Under the pieces are notes generated by a model. That model was not told where the DNA came from, made no database searches, and saw only the letters and a program-made list of their open reading frames with translations. Below, piece by piece: positions 16,462-24,910 of a DNA stretch of 64,000 bases. Location: positions 310,001-374,000 of the forward strand of contig NZ_DLHM01000003.1 in the NCBI RefSeq assembly GCF_002483205.1, read 5' to 3'. The first letter of the stretch is position 1. The number at the start of each line of letters is the position of its first letter. A program made the position numbers and the translations under genes. This DNA is from Flavihumibacter sp. UBA7668. GTDB lineage: Bacteria; Bacteroidota; Bacteroidia; Chitinophagales; Chitinophagaceae.

Positions 16462-17493
16462 TCAATAACCTGATTCGTATCGCTTTACCAATGGAATAAC
16501 TTTAGTACCAATTAATTCAATGGATTTCGATAATTGTTCGTGTGATAGTCCCGCATTATCCATTTGAAACGTAAACCGGTCAATTCCTCCCAGCGCATTA
16601 CTATGCCGGATCAGCTTTTCAGCAACTTCTTCTGGTCCGCCTACCACCAGCACACCTTTAGGTGCAATCATGGAATTAAACTGCGTGCGGGTTACAGGTG
16701 GCCATCCTCTTTCCTTGCCCAGTTTAGTCCATAGTTCCGCATAACCCGGATAATAATCTGCAATGGCCTGCTCTGTGGATATTGCCACATATCCGGGAGA
16801 ATGAAGTCCGACTTTCAGTTGATCCTTTGAATAGCCAGCTTTTTGTCCGGCTTCCCGGTACAGATCGATCAGCGGACGGAAACGTTCCGTTTCTCCACCA
16901 ATCACGGCTACCATCAGAGGCAGCCCCAACGTTCCGGCACGAATAAAGGATTCCGGTGTACCCCCAACTCCCAGCCAGACAGGTAATTTTTCCTGCAGCG
17001 CCCTGGGATAAACCGGCTGATTTACAAGAGCGGGCCTGAATTTACCTTTCCATGTTATAAATTCTTCAGAACGAATCTTAAGTAATAAATCAAGTTTTTC
17101 AACAAAGAGAGCGTCATAATCATTGAGATTATAGCCAAATAAGGGATATGCTTCAATGGCAGATCCGCGTCCTACCACCAGTTCAGCCCTGCCTTTTGAA
17201 ATAAGATCAAGCGTAGCAAATTCCTGGTAAACACGTACGGGATCCGCCGTACTTAATACCGTAACTGCACTGCCCAAAAGAATACGTTTTGTACGGGCAG
17301 CCGCGGCTGCAAGAATCACGGCCGGAGCCGCATCCAGAAATTCTTTTTTATGGTGTTCACCAATGCCAAATACATCCAGACCAGCCTGATCAGCAATGCT
17401 GATACGCTCCAACAGTTCTTCCATGGCATCTGCACTGCTTAACACCTTACTGCCATACATGGCGGAAGCGAAACTATCAATACCTATTTGCAT
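16462..17493 (-). CDS. LLM-class flavin-dependent oxidoreductase (luciferase-like)
   Basis: 343 residues of the bacterial luciferase-like TIM-barrel family. QAGLDVFGIGEHHKKEFLDA, then ILLGSAVTVLSTADPVRVYQ, then LISKGRAELVVGRGSAIEAY are the standard flavin/substrate-pocket segments. PVWLGVGGTPESFIRAGTLG and GVLVVGGPEEVAEKLIRHSN are typical of the alkanal monooxygenase-type subgroup. It likely uses reduced FMN; the substrate is unknown. Stand-alone gene. Confidence 0.92.
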   Translation of the reverse strand: MQIGIDSFASAMYGSKVLSSADAMEELLERISIADQAGLDVFGIGEHHKKEFLDAAPAVILAAAAARTKRILLGSAVTVLSTADPVRVYQEFATLDLISKGRAELVVGRGSAIEAYPLFGYNLNDYDALFVEKLDLLLKIRSEEFITWKGKFRPALVNQPVYPRALQEKLPVWLGVGGTPESFIRAGTLGLPLMVAVIGGETERFRPLIDLYREAGQKAGYSKDQLKVGLHSPGYVAISTEQAIADYYPGYAELWTKLGKERGWPPVTRTQFNSMIAPKGVLVVGGPEEVAEKLIRHSNALGGIDRFTFQMDNAGLSHEQLSKSIELIGTKVIPLVKRYESGY

Positions 17494-17563
17494 AAGACAA
17501 AATTATACCAGCCTGAATTAAAATACGATGACATTTGTCTACGGGTTACAAAGCCAGAAAATA

Positions 17564-17848
17564 TCAACTCCTCTTCTTTTTTACAATTTTATCCCAAATA
17601 ACTAATATCGTAATAGTTATAAAATAAATCAACAATCCAATTATTGGGTCTGGAATAATAAACTGAATCAAAAATTGACCAAAGAAAATCAGCAGAAATA
17701 AAACTACAAGAAAAAGCCGGGAGTTAATTCTTACAGGAATTTTATCTAATACACCTCTTTGTTTGATAAAAACCACTGTCAACAAAGGATTATATACCAA
17801 AAGAAATATAGTTAAAAATATAATAAACGATAATTCGATAATATACAT
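17564..17848 (-). CDS. Small three-helix membrane protein
   Basis: 94 residues, nearly all hydrophobic: about three membrane helices (ELSFIIFLTIFLLVYNPLLT, LFLVVLFLLIFFGQFLIQFI, IIGLLIYFITITILVIWDKI) and a basic C-terminus (KKKRS). No family recognised. It lies 12 bp after a small lipoprotein gene in an AT-rich block. Confidence 0.6.
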   Translation of the reverse strand: MYIIELSFIIFLTIFLLVYNPLLTVVFIKQRGVLDKIPVRINSRLFLVVLFLLIFFGQFLIQFIIPDPIIGLLIYFITITILVIWDKIVKKKRS

Positions 17849-17860
17849 AGCAACGCTACA

Positions 17861-18109
17861 CTAATTATTTAAATACCTACTAAGCCTAACTTCCAATTTT
17901 CCAAAGGGGGCCGACTCTTCAATCGGACTCCAAAAAAAATCATCTTTCATTAACGCCTTAGCATTTGAATGGGCTGTATTAAATGAGAATTCGAAATCGT
18001 CCATTTTCCTGTTTTGAAGTATTATGGGAATAGTTGTATTTATCTGCCCGTTAGAACAACTTGTAAAAATTAAACTAGCTAGAACTATTAAAAGTATAGT
18101 ACGGTTCAT
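17861..18109 (-). CDS. Small lipoprotein, possibly truncated
   Basis: 82 residues. Lipobox LLIVLASLIFTSC. The part DDFFWSPIEESAPFG resembles the start of a Bacteroidota family that normally continues with an acidic GNDDGAD-like stretch. Here it changes to KLEVRLSRYLNN and stops, so the gene may be cut short; no continuation was found in another frame. Probably an operon with the membrane protein downstream. Confidence 0.55.
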   Translation of the reverse strand: MNRTILLIVLASLIFTSCSNGQINTTIPIILQNRKMDDFEFSFNTAHSNAKALMKDDFFWSPIEESAPFGKLEVRLSRYLNN

Positions 18110-18149
18110 ATAACATTATAACTTAAACCAATTTCGACTAGATGGATTC

Positions 18150-19406
18150 CTACCAAATAAGTGGTTGGGGTTCATTTTTCCAGAATATCATTCTAAATTC
18201 TTCAAAATGATTCCCATTTCCTATTGTATGACTATCTCTTTTTCCACGATTTAATAGGAGCTTGTGAATGATACCGGTACATGAGCCAACCCACAAAGTC
18301 TTTTCGTCTTCTGAAATAGTCATTCCGGTAATGGTAGAACCCAAATAGTAACGCCATAATTTCTTTCCTTCTTTATCAAATGCTTTTATATAACCGCCCG
18401 CATCACCGAAAATATAATAGCTTGAAGTAGTAAGAGCTGCATAAACCCTACAATCTTCATCAATTACAATGAATCTATCATCTTCTGAATATGCTTCAAT
18501 TTTTAACCCGTAAATATCTTTTGTTGAAACACCAATAGAAATCCCATTGTATAAATGACATGAATTCAACACTACCTGTTTCCCATCATTAGAAAATAAT
18601 GCAAAATGGGGATAAGAGCATTGTGGGCCAATTTCAGCAACCTCACATCCATTTTGATCCAATATTCTGTGTTCAGAACATTGGTCCCCCACTACAATAA
18701 GTTTATTATCACAAGACAAAGCAGCATGTTCCATGTCAATAGTAGAAATAAATTCTTCTTCATTTCCAGAAACAGGGTGAATCATCGAATTACCTTTTGC
18801 TGAAAGTAAATAAATCCCCTCTGATGAAACGAGCAGAACAGATAGCCCATCATTAAAAAAAATCAATTTAGAAATAGGTAATTTTTTTACCTCAGGTAAT
18901 GGAAATTCTGAAATTATATTACCAAACCAACCATTGTAGGTGGTTATTTTTTCTGCATCGGCTATTGCGAAAATTTCATTCTTATGCGACTTACCGATTG
19001 ACACAATGTATTCAGGCAGCTTTTCTACACTTCTTTCTGATAAGGAATACGCTTCCCTTTTTTGATAGGATGTACCGATTATAAAAGCAATCATATTGTC
19101 TTTAATAAAACACATATCCTCAATACTCTGCCCCAGCTTTTCAAAAATTTTTATGAAGGGTGCATGGGCAGGTGGAAATAAATTTCTGAAACATTCGGTA
19201 TCTCCATTCTTGTTAGCTTGTTTTAATAACGATAAAATCTGATCAGCTAAATGATCTCTTTGGTCAGACGGCTCCAATCCTTTCCAATTTTCCCAACCCA
19301 GCGTTTCACCAAACTCCACCATTTCATTTACATCATTTGCATATAACAGCCCCTTGCTGTTCCATTCTGAAGACAGAGTTTGAATGGTATGAGAAGATGT
19401 ATTCAT
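18150..19406 (-). CDS. Beta-propeller (WD40/PQQ-like) protein of unknown function
   Basis: 418 residues without signal peptide. The N-terminal ~100 residues are helical (LLYANDVNEMVEFGETLGWE, FRNLFPPAHAPFIKIFEKLG). The rest has repeated four-stranded blade patterns (AFDKEGKKLWRYYLGSTITG then MTISEDEKTLWVGSC; AALSCDNKLIVVGDQCSEHR). The pattern fits a cytosolic seven-blade propeller. Related proteins occur sporadically in distant phyla, consistent with transfer. The surrounding block is more AT-rich than the neighbours. Role unknown; an immunity or sensor role is only a guess. Confidence 0.68.
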   Translation of the reverse strand: MNTSSHTIQTLSSEWNSKGLLYANDVNEMVEFGETLGWENWKGLEPSDQRDHLADQILSLLKQANKNGDTECFRNLFPPAHAPFIKIFEKLGQSIEDMCFIKDNMIAFIIGTSYQKREAYSLSERSVEKLPEYIVSIGKSHKNEIFAIADAEKITTYNGWFGNIISEFPLPEVKKLPISKLIFFNDGLSVLLVSSEGIYLLSAKGNSMIHPVSGNEEEFISTIDMEHAALSCDNKLIVVGDQCSEHRILDQNGCEVAEIGPQCSYPHFALFSNDGKQVVLNSCHLYNGISIGVSTKDIYGLKIEAYSEDDRFIVIDEDCRVYAALTTSSYYIFGDAGGYIKAFDKEGKKLWRYYLGSTITGMTISEDEKTLWVGSCTGIIHKLLLNRGKRDSHTIGNGNHFEEFRMIFWKNEPQPLIW

Positions 19407-20304
19407 AAGAATATCAGATAAACTATTTGGAATTACTTAAAGTGTATCCAACAATATAGTTATTCTGGATAAAACACACAAGTGGAATGGAGCAATTTTC
19501 TTTATAAATTATTGAAATCCAACCTATTAAAACACATGATAACTTTTATTGTTTCTTTTAGGTTAGGATAAGGTTTGGATGAAGTTACTATAAGGATAGG
19601 GTAAAGTTTTTTTAGGACGGGTCATGTAATAAATCCGAAATAAATGATACTAATAGTAAAAGGCCAAGTTCTTTGACATATTGGAAAATTGATTTTTTGA
19701 GGACTATGTATATTGTTGGGTAAGCATTGGTTAATCAGTTAGCCACCCTACGTTTAATTGCCTTCTCGTTCTGTTTTAAATGCCTTCTCACCTGGTCTTG
19801 AGCAGATGAGCTGCTTTTTAATAGGTTCGAAACAATAGGTGTTAACCTGGAACATAAGGAGAACAGGAGAACAGACCGAGATTTCCCCAGCATCCCCGGA
19901 CTTATCCCGGACTTGTACCGTTTTTGTGCCGGACCTGCACCGGAGCCAGCAATCATATAGTAGAATTTTTTCCGGAAAAATCGGCGACCAGGTTTTTACT
20001 ATAACGCTTTCGGAAGGCAGCCGGAAAACAAATAAAGAATTTGCTTCCGCATAGGGTGTTTCCAATTTATTCAAAAAAGCCGCGAACTCTGCGGTCATCC
20101 TGGTTCCTGATTGAACAAGCTTCCAGTCTCTGCTGATGATGTCTCCGGTTAGTTGATTCTCCCAGTGTCAACGGTTGATCCGCAGGTATCCCTTCTTGAA
20201 TCAAAATAATTCAATAACCCATCCGTTAAAATGCTGCAATTAAATCCTTGTACTGTTGATCCTGTATTTCCCGGATATTGTTACACAAAGCACCCGCAAA
20301 AACC
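19407..20304. other. Gene-poor stretch with GC-rich short repeats
   Basis: About 900 bp with no convincing gene. 19407-19735 is AT-rich, with a loose series of AGG-rich phrases (TAGGTTAGGATAAGG, ATAAGGATAGGGTAAAG). 19885-19940 has repeated CCGGACTT/CCGGACCT-type words. The only sizeable open frame (minus, 19754-20098) has no recognisable domain and spans the repeat words. Confidence 0.5.
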
Positions 20305-20338
20305 AAAAATCCCCTGACTTTTGTCAGAGGATCTTTTT
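20305..20338 (-). terminator. Intrinsic terminator of the tRNA-Leu gene
   Basis: CCCCTGAC (20311-20318) and GTCAGAGG (20323-20330) form an 8-bp stem with a TTTT loop. On the minus strand it is followed by ATTTTTGG, four bases downstream of the tRNA end. Confidence 0.85.
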
Positions 20339-20341
20339 CCG

Positions 20342-20423
20342 TGCCCAGGACTGGATTCGAACCAGCACACCTCGCGGCGCCGCCACCTGAAGACGGTGCG
20401 TCTACCAATTTCGCCACCTGGGC
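20342..20423 (-). tRNA. tRNA-Leu (anticodon CAG)
   Basis: 82-nt cloverleaf with a long variable arm. Acceptor arm GCCCAGG/CCTGGGC. D arm GCG/CGC around AAATTGGTAGA. Anticodon stem CCGTC/GGCGG with loop TTCAGGT, so the anticodon is CAG. Variable stem CGCC/GGTG. T arm GCTGG/CCAGT with loop TTCGAAT. The discriminator is A and the 3' CCA is not encoded. It stands alone and is followed by a clear terminator. Confidence 0.96.
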
Positions 20424-20508
20424 ATCCGTTTCTTGTTTAACGGGGTGCAAATATAGGAAATGATGCATTGCAGCCAAAAAATCCATCCCGGATTCAGAAG
20501 TTTTTTTT

Positions 20509-20533
20509 ACCCGACCGGTGCCACCGGTCGGGT
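20509..20533. repeat. GC-rich palindrome, copy P1
   Basis: ACCCGACCGGT (20509-20519), spacer GCC, ACCGGTCGGGT (20523-20533): a perfect 11-bp stem. It is 12 bp past the stop of the EamA gene. On the minus strand it is followed by an A-run, not a U-run, so it is not a classical terminator. It shares its core with the larger palindromes P2 (32481) and P3 (49030). Confidence 0.85.
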
Positions 20534-20545
20534 GAACGTTATCAG

Positions 20546-21466
20546 TCAGGTGGAGGGAGATTTCCAGCCAATCATGGTTACGCCCAACACAACGAGGACG
20601 GTGCCGAAGATCTGCGGACCATGTACCGGCTCGCCCAGAAAGAAATAAGCCTGCGCTATGGTGGAAACCGGACCAATAGAGGAAATGATCGCCGCATTAT
20701 TGCTGCCAATCCGCTTCATGCCTGCCGTCAGAAAGAAAGAAGGCAATACCGTGGCAAAAATCGCCAGCAACAAGCCAAACTGGATCTTCTCACCCGTCCA
20801 GGCGAACCCGCCAATCCCCTTCTCCAGTAAATAATGAACAAAAATACCGCCTGAAGCGGCCAGCATGGCATAGGCATTAAAACGCGTGGCGCCTACCCGC
20901 GGAATCATCTTTCCACTCCCGGCCAGATACGCCGCATAGGTGATCGAACAGATAAAAATCATCAGGGAGCCAAAAAAGAAGCCATCCTTTCCATAATCAA
21001 TCTGCAATTCACCATAATACGCAATCCCGATTCCCAGATAAGTAATCAGTAAAGCCCAGCCCTGTCGCTTACTCAGCTTCTGCCGGAACAAAAAATAATT
21101 GATAAAGGCTGTGAAACTTGGATACAAAAACAATATCAGCCGCTCCAGCGCAGCAGAAATAAACTGCAGCCCGATAAAATCAAACCAGCTGCTGGCATAA
21201 TACCCTAGCAGGCCGCATATAACCACCCAGAACCAATCCCGCATTGAAACGGCCCCCTCTCCTTCCTGCCGGCTGTTCCACCAGGCTACTGCTACAAAAA
21301 ACGGAACCGAAAACAACATGCGTAACATCAGCAGACTGATGGCATCTATCTGCACTTCGCGATAGGCCAGTTTCACCATTACCGCCTTGGTAGAAAACAA
21401 GACTGCACCGGCAAAGGTTAATACAAACCCCCACCAGTGCAGTTGCTTATTGCTAATCGTGCCCAC
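20546..21466 (-). CDS. EamA/DMT-family transporter
   Basis: 306 residues with ten predicted membrane helices in two EamA halves (FVLTFAGAVLFSTKAVMVKL...; LEPVHGP-type end FLGEPVHGPQIFGTVLVVLG). Family members export amino acids or other metabolites. The start is GTG at 21466-21464, overlapping the TAG of dapD by one base, so the two are translationally coupled. Export of a lysine/DAP-pathway metabolite is possible but only inferred. Confidence 0.9.
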   Translation of the reverse strand: MGTISNKQLHWWGFVLTFAGAVLFSTKAVMVKLAYREVQIDAISLLMLRMLFSVPFFVAVAWWNSRQEGEGAVSMRDWFWVVICGLLGYYASSWFDFIGLQFISAALERLILFLYPSFTAFINYFLFRQKLSKRQGWALLITYLGIGIAYYGELQIDYGKDGFFFGSLMIFICSITYAAYLAGSGKMIPRVGATRFNAYAMLAASGGIFVHYLLEKGIGGFAWTGEKIQFGLLLAIFATVLPSFFLTAGMKRIGSNNAAIISSIGPVSTIAQAYFFLGEPVHGPQIFGTVLVVLGVTMIGWKSPST

Positions 21467-22299
21467 TAAACACTCACGTTAAAATCACGCAAAGCATCGT
21501 TAAGGCTGGTTTTTAAATCCGTGCTCGGCTTACGCTGACCAATGATCAGTGCACAGCTTACCTGGTATTCACCGGCTGTAAATTTCTTGGTATAGGAACC
21601 CGGAATCACAACAGAACGAGCGGGCACCCTTCCCTTGTATTCAATCGGCTCGGAACCGCTTACATCAATGATCTTGGTGCTTTGTGTTAGTACCACATTG
21701 GCACCCAGAACTGCTTCCTTCTCTACAATTACTCCTTCTACCACAATACAGCGGGATCCGATAAAACAGCCGTCCTCAATAATCACTGGTGCCGCCTGAA
21801 GGGGCTCCAGTACACCACCGATTCCAACACCACCACTCAGGTGTACGCCTTTCCCTATCTGTGCACAGCTTCCCACGGTGGCCCAGGTATCCACCATCGT
21901 GCCCTCATCTACATAGGCCCCAATATTTACATAGCTCGGCATCATTACCACATTCCGTCCCAGAAAAGCACCATAGCGCGCAATGGCATGCGGTACCGCC
22001 CGTACGCCGAGAGAAGCGTAGTTCTTTTTCAACAACATCTTATCGTAAAACTCAAAGGGCCCGAGTTCATAGGTCTGCATCTGCTGAATTCCGAAATACA
22101 TCAGGATGGCCTGTTTCACCCACTCATTCACTACCCATCCGTTTTCTCCCGGACTCGCCACTCTGAGTCTTCCCTTATCTACTTCTTCAATTACGGCACG
22201 AACCGCATCTGCATAATGTGCTTCCTTTAATAGCTCCCGGTTGCCCCAGGCTTCCTGTATCGTTGCTTGTAAAGACATTGGTAAAGAAAATTTTTGCAA
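21466..22299 (-). CDS. dapD: 2,3,4,5-tetrahydropyridine-2,6-dicarboxylate N-succinyltransferase
   Basis: 277 residues, close to the usual DapD length. An N-terminal helical domain is followed by a left-handed beta-helix of hexapeptide repeats (FLGRNVVMMPSYVNIGAYVD, GTMVDTWATVGSCAQIGKGV, HLSGGVGIGGVLEPLQAAPV, CFIGSRCIVVEGVIVEKEAV). It uses succinyl-CoA to acylate tetrahydrodipicolinate in the succinylase branch of DAP/lysine synthesis. dapB of the same pathway is 7 kb away at 29053. It is followed by the EamA gene with a one-base overlap. Confidence 0.96.
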   Translation of the reverse strand: MQKFSLPMSLQATIQEAWGNRELLKEAHYADAVRAVIEEVDKGRLRVASPGENGWVVNEWVKQAILMYFGIQQMQTYELGPFEFYDKMLLKKNYASLGVRAVPHAIARYGAFLGRNVVMMPSYVNIGAYVDEGTMVDTWATVGSCAQIGKGVHLSGGVGIGGVLEPLQAAPVIIEDGCFIGSRCIVVEGVIVEKEAVLGANVVLTQSTKIIDVSGSEPIEYKGRVPARSVVIPGSYTKKFTAGEYQVSCALIIGQRKPSTDLKTSLNDALRDFNVSV

Positions 22300-22332
22300 A
22301 CATAGCGCAAATGATCCTTACCCCATTCGCAA

Positions 22333-22929
22333 CTACAGAATTCGGATCCCAACCCCCACCTGAAAACCTTTGTTTTTCCAGGCATTATCAACATCGCCGG
22401 AATTGATATCATTGATATTTGTGAAGTATCTTCCTGTTACATGAAAGCCGCCAAAATTAAGCTGGGCACCCGTTACAAAGGATACCACCCCGGAGTTGAA
22501 GGCATCCTTCCCATTCTCCAATAAATTCTTATCCTGGTTCAGCAATACACCAAACTGCGGACCTGCATGCAGCGAAAACCAATCCAGCAACCGATAATTC
22601 AGTGTTATCGGAATAGCCAGGTAATTTAATTTTACGTCCTTACGACTCGATCCTTCAATCGCATTATTAATGATGTCTTCAAAATCATCTGCGGTACGCG
22701 TGCGATATTCGGTCCACATTACTTCGGGTTGAATAAACCATTTTTTACCGAGGCCGATTTCAGCAAAACCACCGAGTTGGTAACCATAATTGAATTCATC
22801 ACTCATGGCTTTACCATCTACCTTGGTAAGATTAGCACCCCCCTTCACACCAAAGTGAAGTCCCTGTGCAGATGTTGTAAGGGAAACGGCCATCAGGGCC
22901 ACTACTAAAAAACTAAGTTTGGATTTCAT
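22333..22929 (-). CDS. Outer-membrane beta-barrel (porin-like) protein
   Basis: 198 residues from ATG 22929 (MKSKLSFLVVALMAVSLTTS, then AQ). A longer frame from 22956 would spoil the signal peptide. Body: GLHFGVKGGANLTKVDGKAM, YGYQLGGFAEIGLGKKWFIQ, PEVMWTEYRTRT, YLAIPITLNYRLLDWFSLHA. These are the repeated amphipathic strands of the outer-membrane beta-barrel family abundant in Bacteroidota. Small barrel of about eight strands; cargo unknown. Confidence 0.88.
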   Translation of the reverse strand: MKSKLSFLVVALMAVSLTTSAQGLHFGVKGGANLTKVDGKAMSDEFNYGYQLGGFAEIGLGKKWFIQPEVMWTEYRTRTADDFEDIINNAIEGSSRKDVKLNYLAIPITLNYRLLDWFSLHAGPQFGVLLNQDKNLLENGKDAFNSGVVSFVTGAQLNFGGFHVTGRYFTNINDINSGDVDNAWKNKGFQVGVGIRIL

Positions 22930-23036
22930 AACGTTGGTTTGAATGTAAGTAAGCACGAATTATATGCCAACGGTCATGCATACCTGTTAAATAAAACGCA
23001 AAGAAACCCCGATTAAACCTTCCACATTTCAAAAAG

Positions 23037-24284
23037 TCAAACGAGCTCCAAAACCGTGATTTCTGGCAAAATGCCCACCCGTCCCGGGTATCCGATGAAT
23101 CCAAAACCACGATTCACATAGAGTTTCTGCCGGCCCGCTTCATACAATCCCGCCCACTGTTTATAAATATATTGCACAGGGCTCCATTTAAATCCGGGGA
23201 TCTCCACACCAAATTGCATACCGTGTGTATGTCCGCTTAACATAAGATCAATATCCTTAAATGCCTGCCGCACTTCCGCATCCCAATGACTCGGATCATG
23301 GCTCATTAATATTTTAAAGGGATGTTGTTCTGCTCCTTTATACGCATTCGGCAGACTGCCATATTTGGGAAAATTCGCTTTCGCACCCCAGTTTTCAATT
23401 CCAATAAGCGCGATTTGTTCTCCTCCCCGCTCCAGCACCACATGTTCATTCATTAGTAAACGCCAGCCCATATCAGCATGTACCTGGATGATATCCGATA
23501 AATTTTTCTCCTTTGCTTCTCTTGAATCCCATTGATAATAATCGCCGTAATCATGATTTCCCAATACGGAATAAACACCCAGAGGTGCTTTCAGTTGCGC
23601 AAAAATTTCCTTGTAAGGTTCCATTTCCACTGCCCGGTCGTTCACCAGATCGCCTGTAAATAAAATGATATCAGGCTGCTGCTCAAGAATGCGATCGATG
23701 CCTTTTTGTACCGCCATCGCGTCTGTAAAACTGCCACTGTGAATATCGCTGATATGCAGAATTTTCAAACCTTTGAAAGCAGCCGGCAAATGATCATACG
23801 CAAGTTTGATCCGTTTGATGGAATAATTGTATTTATTCGTAAATCCATATAATAAGGTGCCAAATAAGGCAGAACCGGCAGCAAGCCCCAGCCAGCTTAA
23901 AAAAGCTGAGCGACTGATCCCCTCTTCTTCTTTGGGAGATGCTGCTTTTGCCTGCGGGATAACCTTCCCCGCTGTATACTGCACACCACGGCGCAGATCA
24001 TCCACCAGAAAAAATATACTCGCCACGAACTTGGAGAAAAAGAGTCCCACTATGATGGCGAACACATAAGAACGGACAGCTTTTGGCCAGTTATCCGCTC
24101 CAAGTGCAGGCATAAATACAAATACCACGGCCACCAGCACCGATACCAGCCAATAACTGATAAACAGGATCATCCGCGAGCGCGCCGCCCAATTTTGGGT
24201 AACATGTCGCAGTGCCTGAAAAACATATATGTCCAGGAGGATTAGCAGAATCAAAATCACCCAGATCATTCCCGAACTTCTCAT
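23037..24284 (-). CDS. Membrane-anchored calcineurin-like metallophosphoesterase
   Basis: 415 residues. Four or so membrane helices occupy residues 1-150. The phosphoesterase domain has all metal-binding motifs: LKILHISDIHSGSF (DxH), ILFTGDLVND (GD), VLGNHDYGDY (GNHD), KILMSHDPSHWD and LMLSGHTHGMQFG (GHTH). It resembles YaeI/YkuE-type enzymes, which act on phosphate esters at the membrane. It shares direction with the flavin reductase gene 11 bp upstream. Confidence 0.92.
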   Translation of the reverse strand: MRSSGMIWVILILLILLDIYVFQALRHVTQNWAARSRMILFISYWLVSVLVAVVFVFMPALGADNWPKAVRSYVFAIIVGLFFSKFVASIFFLVDDLRRGVQYTAGKVIPQAKAASPKEEEGISRSAFLSWLGLAAGSALFGTLLYGFTNKYNYSIKRIKLAYDHLPAAFKGLKILHISDIHSGSFTDAMAVQKGIDRILEQQPDIILFTGDLVNDRAVEMEPYKEIFAQLKAPLGVYSVLGNHDYGDYYQWDSREAKEKNLSDIIQVHADMGWRLLMNEHVVLERGGEQIALIGIENWGAKANFPKYGSLPNAYKGAEQHPFKILMSHDPSHWDAEVRQAFKDIDLMLSGHTHGMQFGVEIPGFKWSPVQYIYKQWAGLYEAGRQKLYVNRGFGFIGYPGRVGILPEITVLELV

Positions 24285-24295
24285 CGAATAAAATT

Positions 24296-24805
24296 TTAAA
24301 AGGAGATAAAATCATCCAGTTGCTGGTTGATGGCACGCAGGGTCGGTTCGTCTTTGATGGTTCCATCAAGATGCAGCAACACATTCACGACAGAAATAGG
24401 CAATTTGTTATGGTGCACCACCATTCTCAGATAATGCAAAATTCCGGTAAGGTGTTCCATACCACGAAGATTGCCCGCTCGTCCGGTTGACACTCCGGTT
24501 AATAACGCTTTTTTCCCCCACCAGCAATGTTGTATATCACTGCTGTCGAACAATGATTTCAATACCCCGGGAATGCTCCCATTATATTCCGGTGATATAA
24601 AAATAAACTTGGTTGTCGGGATGAGCAGGCGGGCCTCCAGCTCGCGAATCTGTTGGTTACGGGTACTGACATCGAGGTTTTCCAGGGTCAGGAGTTCAGC
24701 TTTGATCCCCTTAGCTTCCAGAATGGCCTGGTATTGCTGGGCTATTTTGAGCGTATTACTTCCGGTTCTGTTGGTTCCTGATACAATTGTATAGTTCGAA
24801 TTCAT
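24296..24805 (-). CDS. NADPH-dependent FMN reductase family protein
   Basis: 169 residues of the flavodoxin-like reductase fold. The phosphate-binding loop is YTIVSGTNRTGSNTLKIAQQ, the conserved flavin motif is FIFISPEYNGSIPGVLKSLF, and KKALLTGVSTGRAGNLRGME follows. It reduces flavin, quinone or azo compounds with NAD(P)H. Expected length. It lies 11 bp upstream of the phosphoesterase gene. Confidence 0.93.
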   Translation of the reverse strand: MNSNYTIVSGTNRTGSNTLKIAQQYQAILEAKGIKAELLTLENLDVSTRNQQIRELEARLLIPTTKFIFISPEYNGSIPGVLKSLFDSSDIQHCWWGKKALLTGVSTGRAGNLRGMEHLTGILHYLRMVVHHNKLPISVVNVLLHLDGTIKDEPTLRAINQQLDDFISF

Positions 24806-24878
24806 GTTACTGTGCTAAAATCTGCCTTTGATAACAAGTACCCGAACGGTTTGTTCCGGTTTTTTTGGGTTGAAACGT

Positions 24879-24886
24879 TATTTTTG
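24879..24886 (+). promoter_or_regulatory. -7 box (TATTTTTG) of the beta-lactamase-fold hydrolase gene
   Basis: Exact TAnnTTTG match 24 bp before ATG 24911. It supports that ATG over an upstream start at 24812. Confidence 0.6.
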
Positions 24887-24910
24887 CTCTCCTTACCAAA
24901 AAAGCAGACT

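Noticed and set aside
19754..20098. Minus-strand ORF of 114 codons
   Set aside because: No domain, signal or promoter; it runs through GC-rich repeated words and overlaps other equally open frames.
20226..20486. Minus-strand ORF of 86 codons over the tRNA-Leu
   Set aside because: It translates straight through the tRNA and its terminator; the tRNA fold is perfect, so the frame is fortuitous.
20534..20545. Palindrome P1 as terminator of the EamA gene
   Set aside because: On the minus strand the stem is followed by an A-run rather than a U-run.
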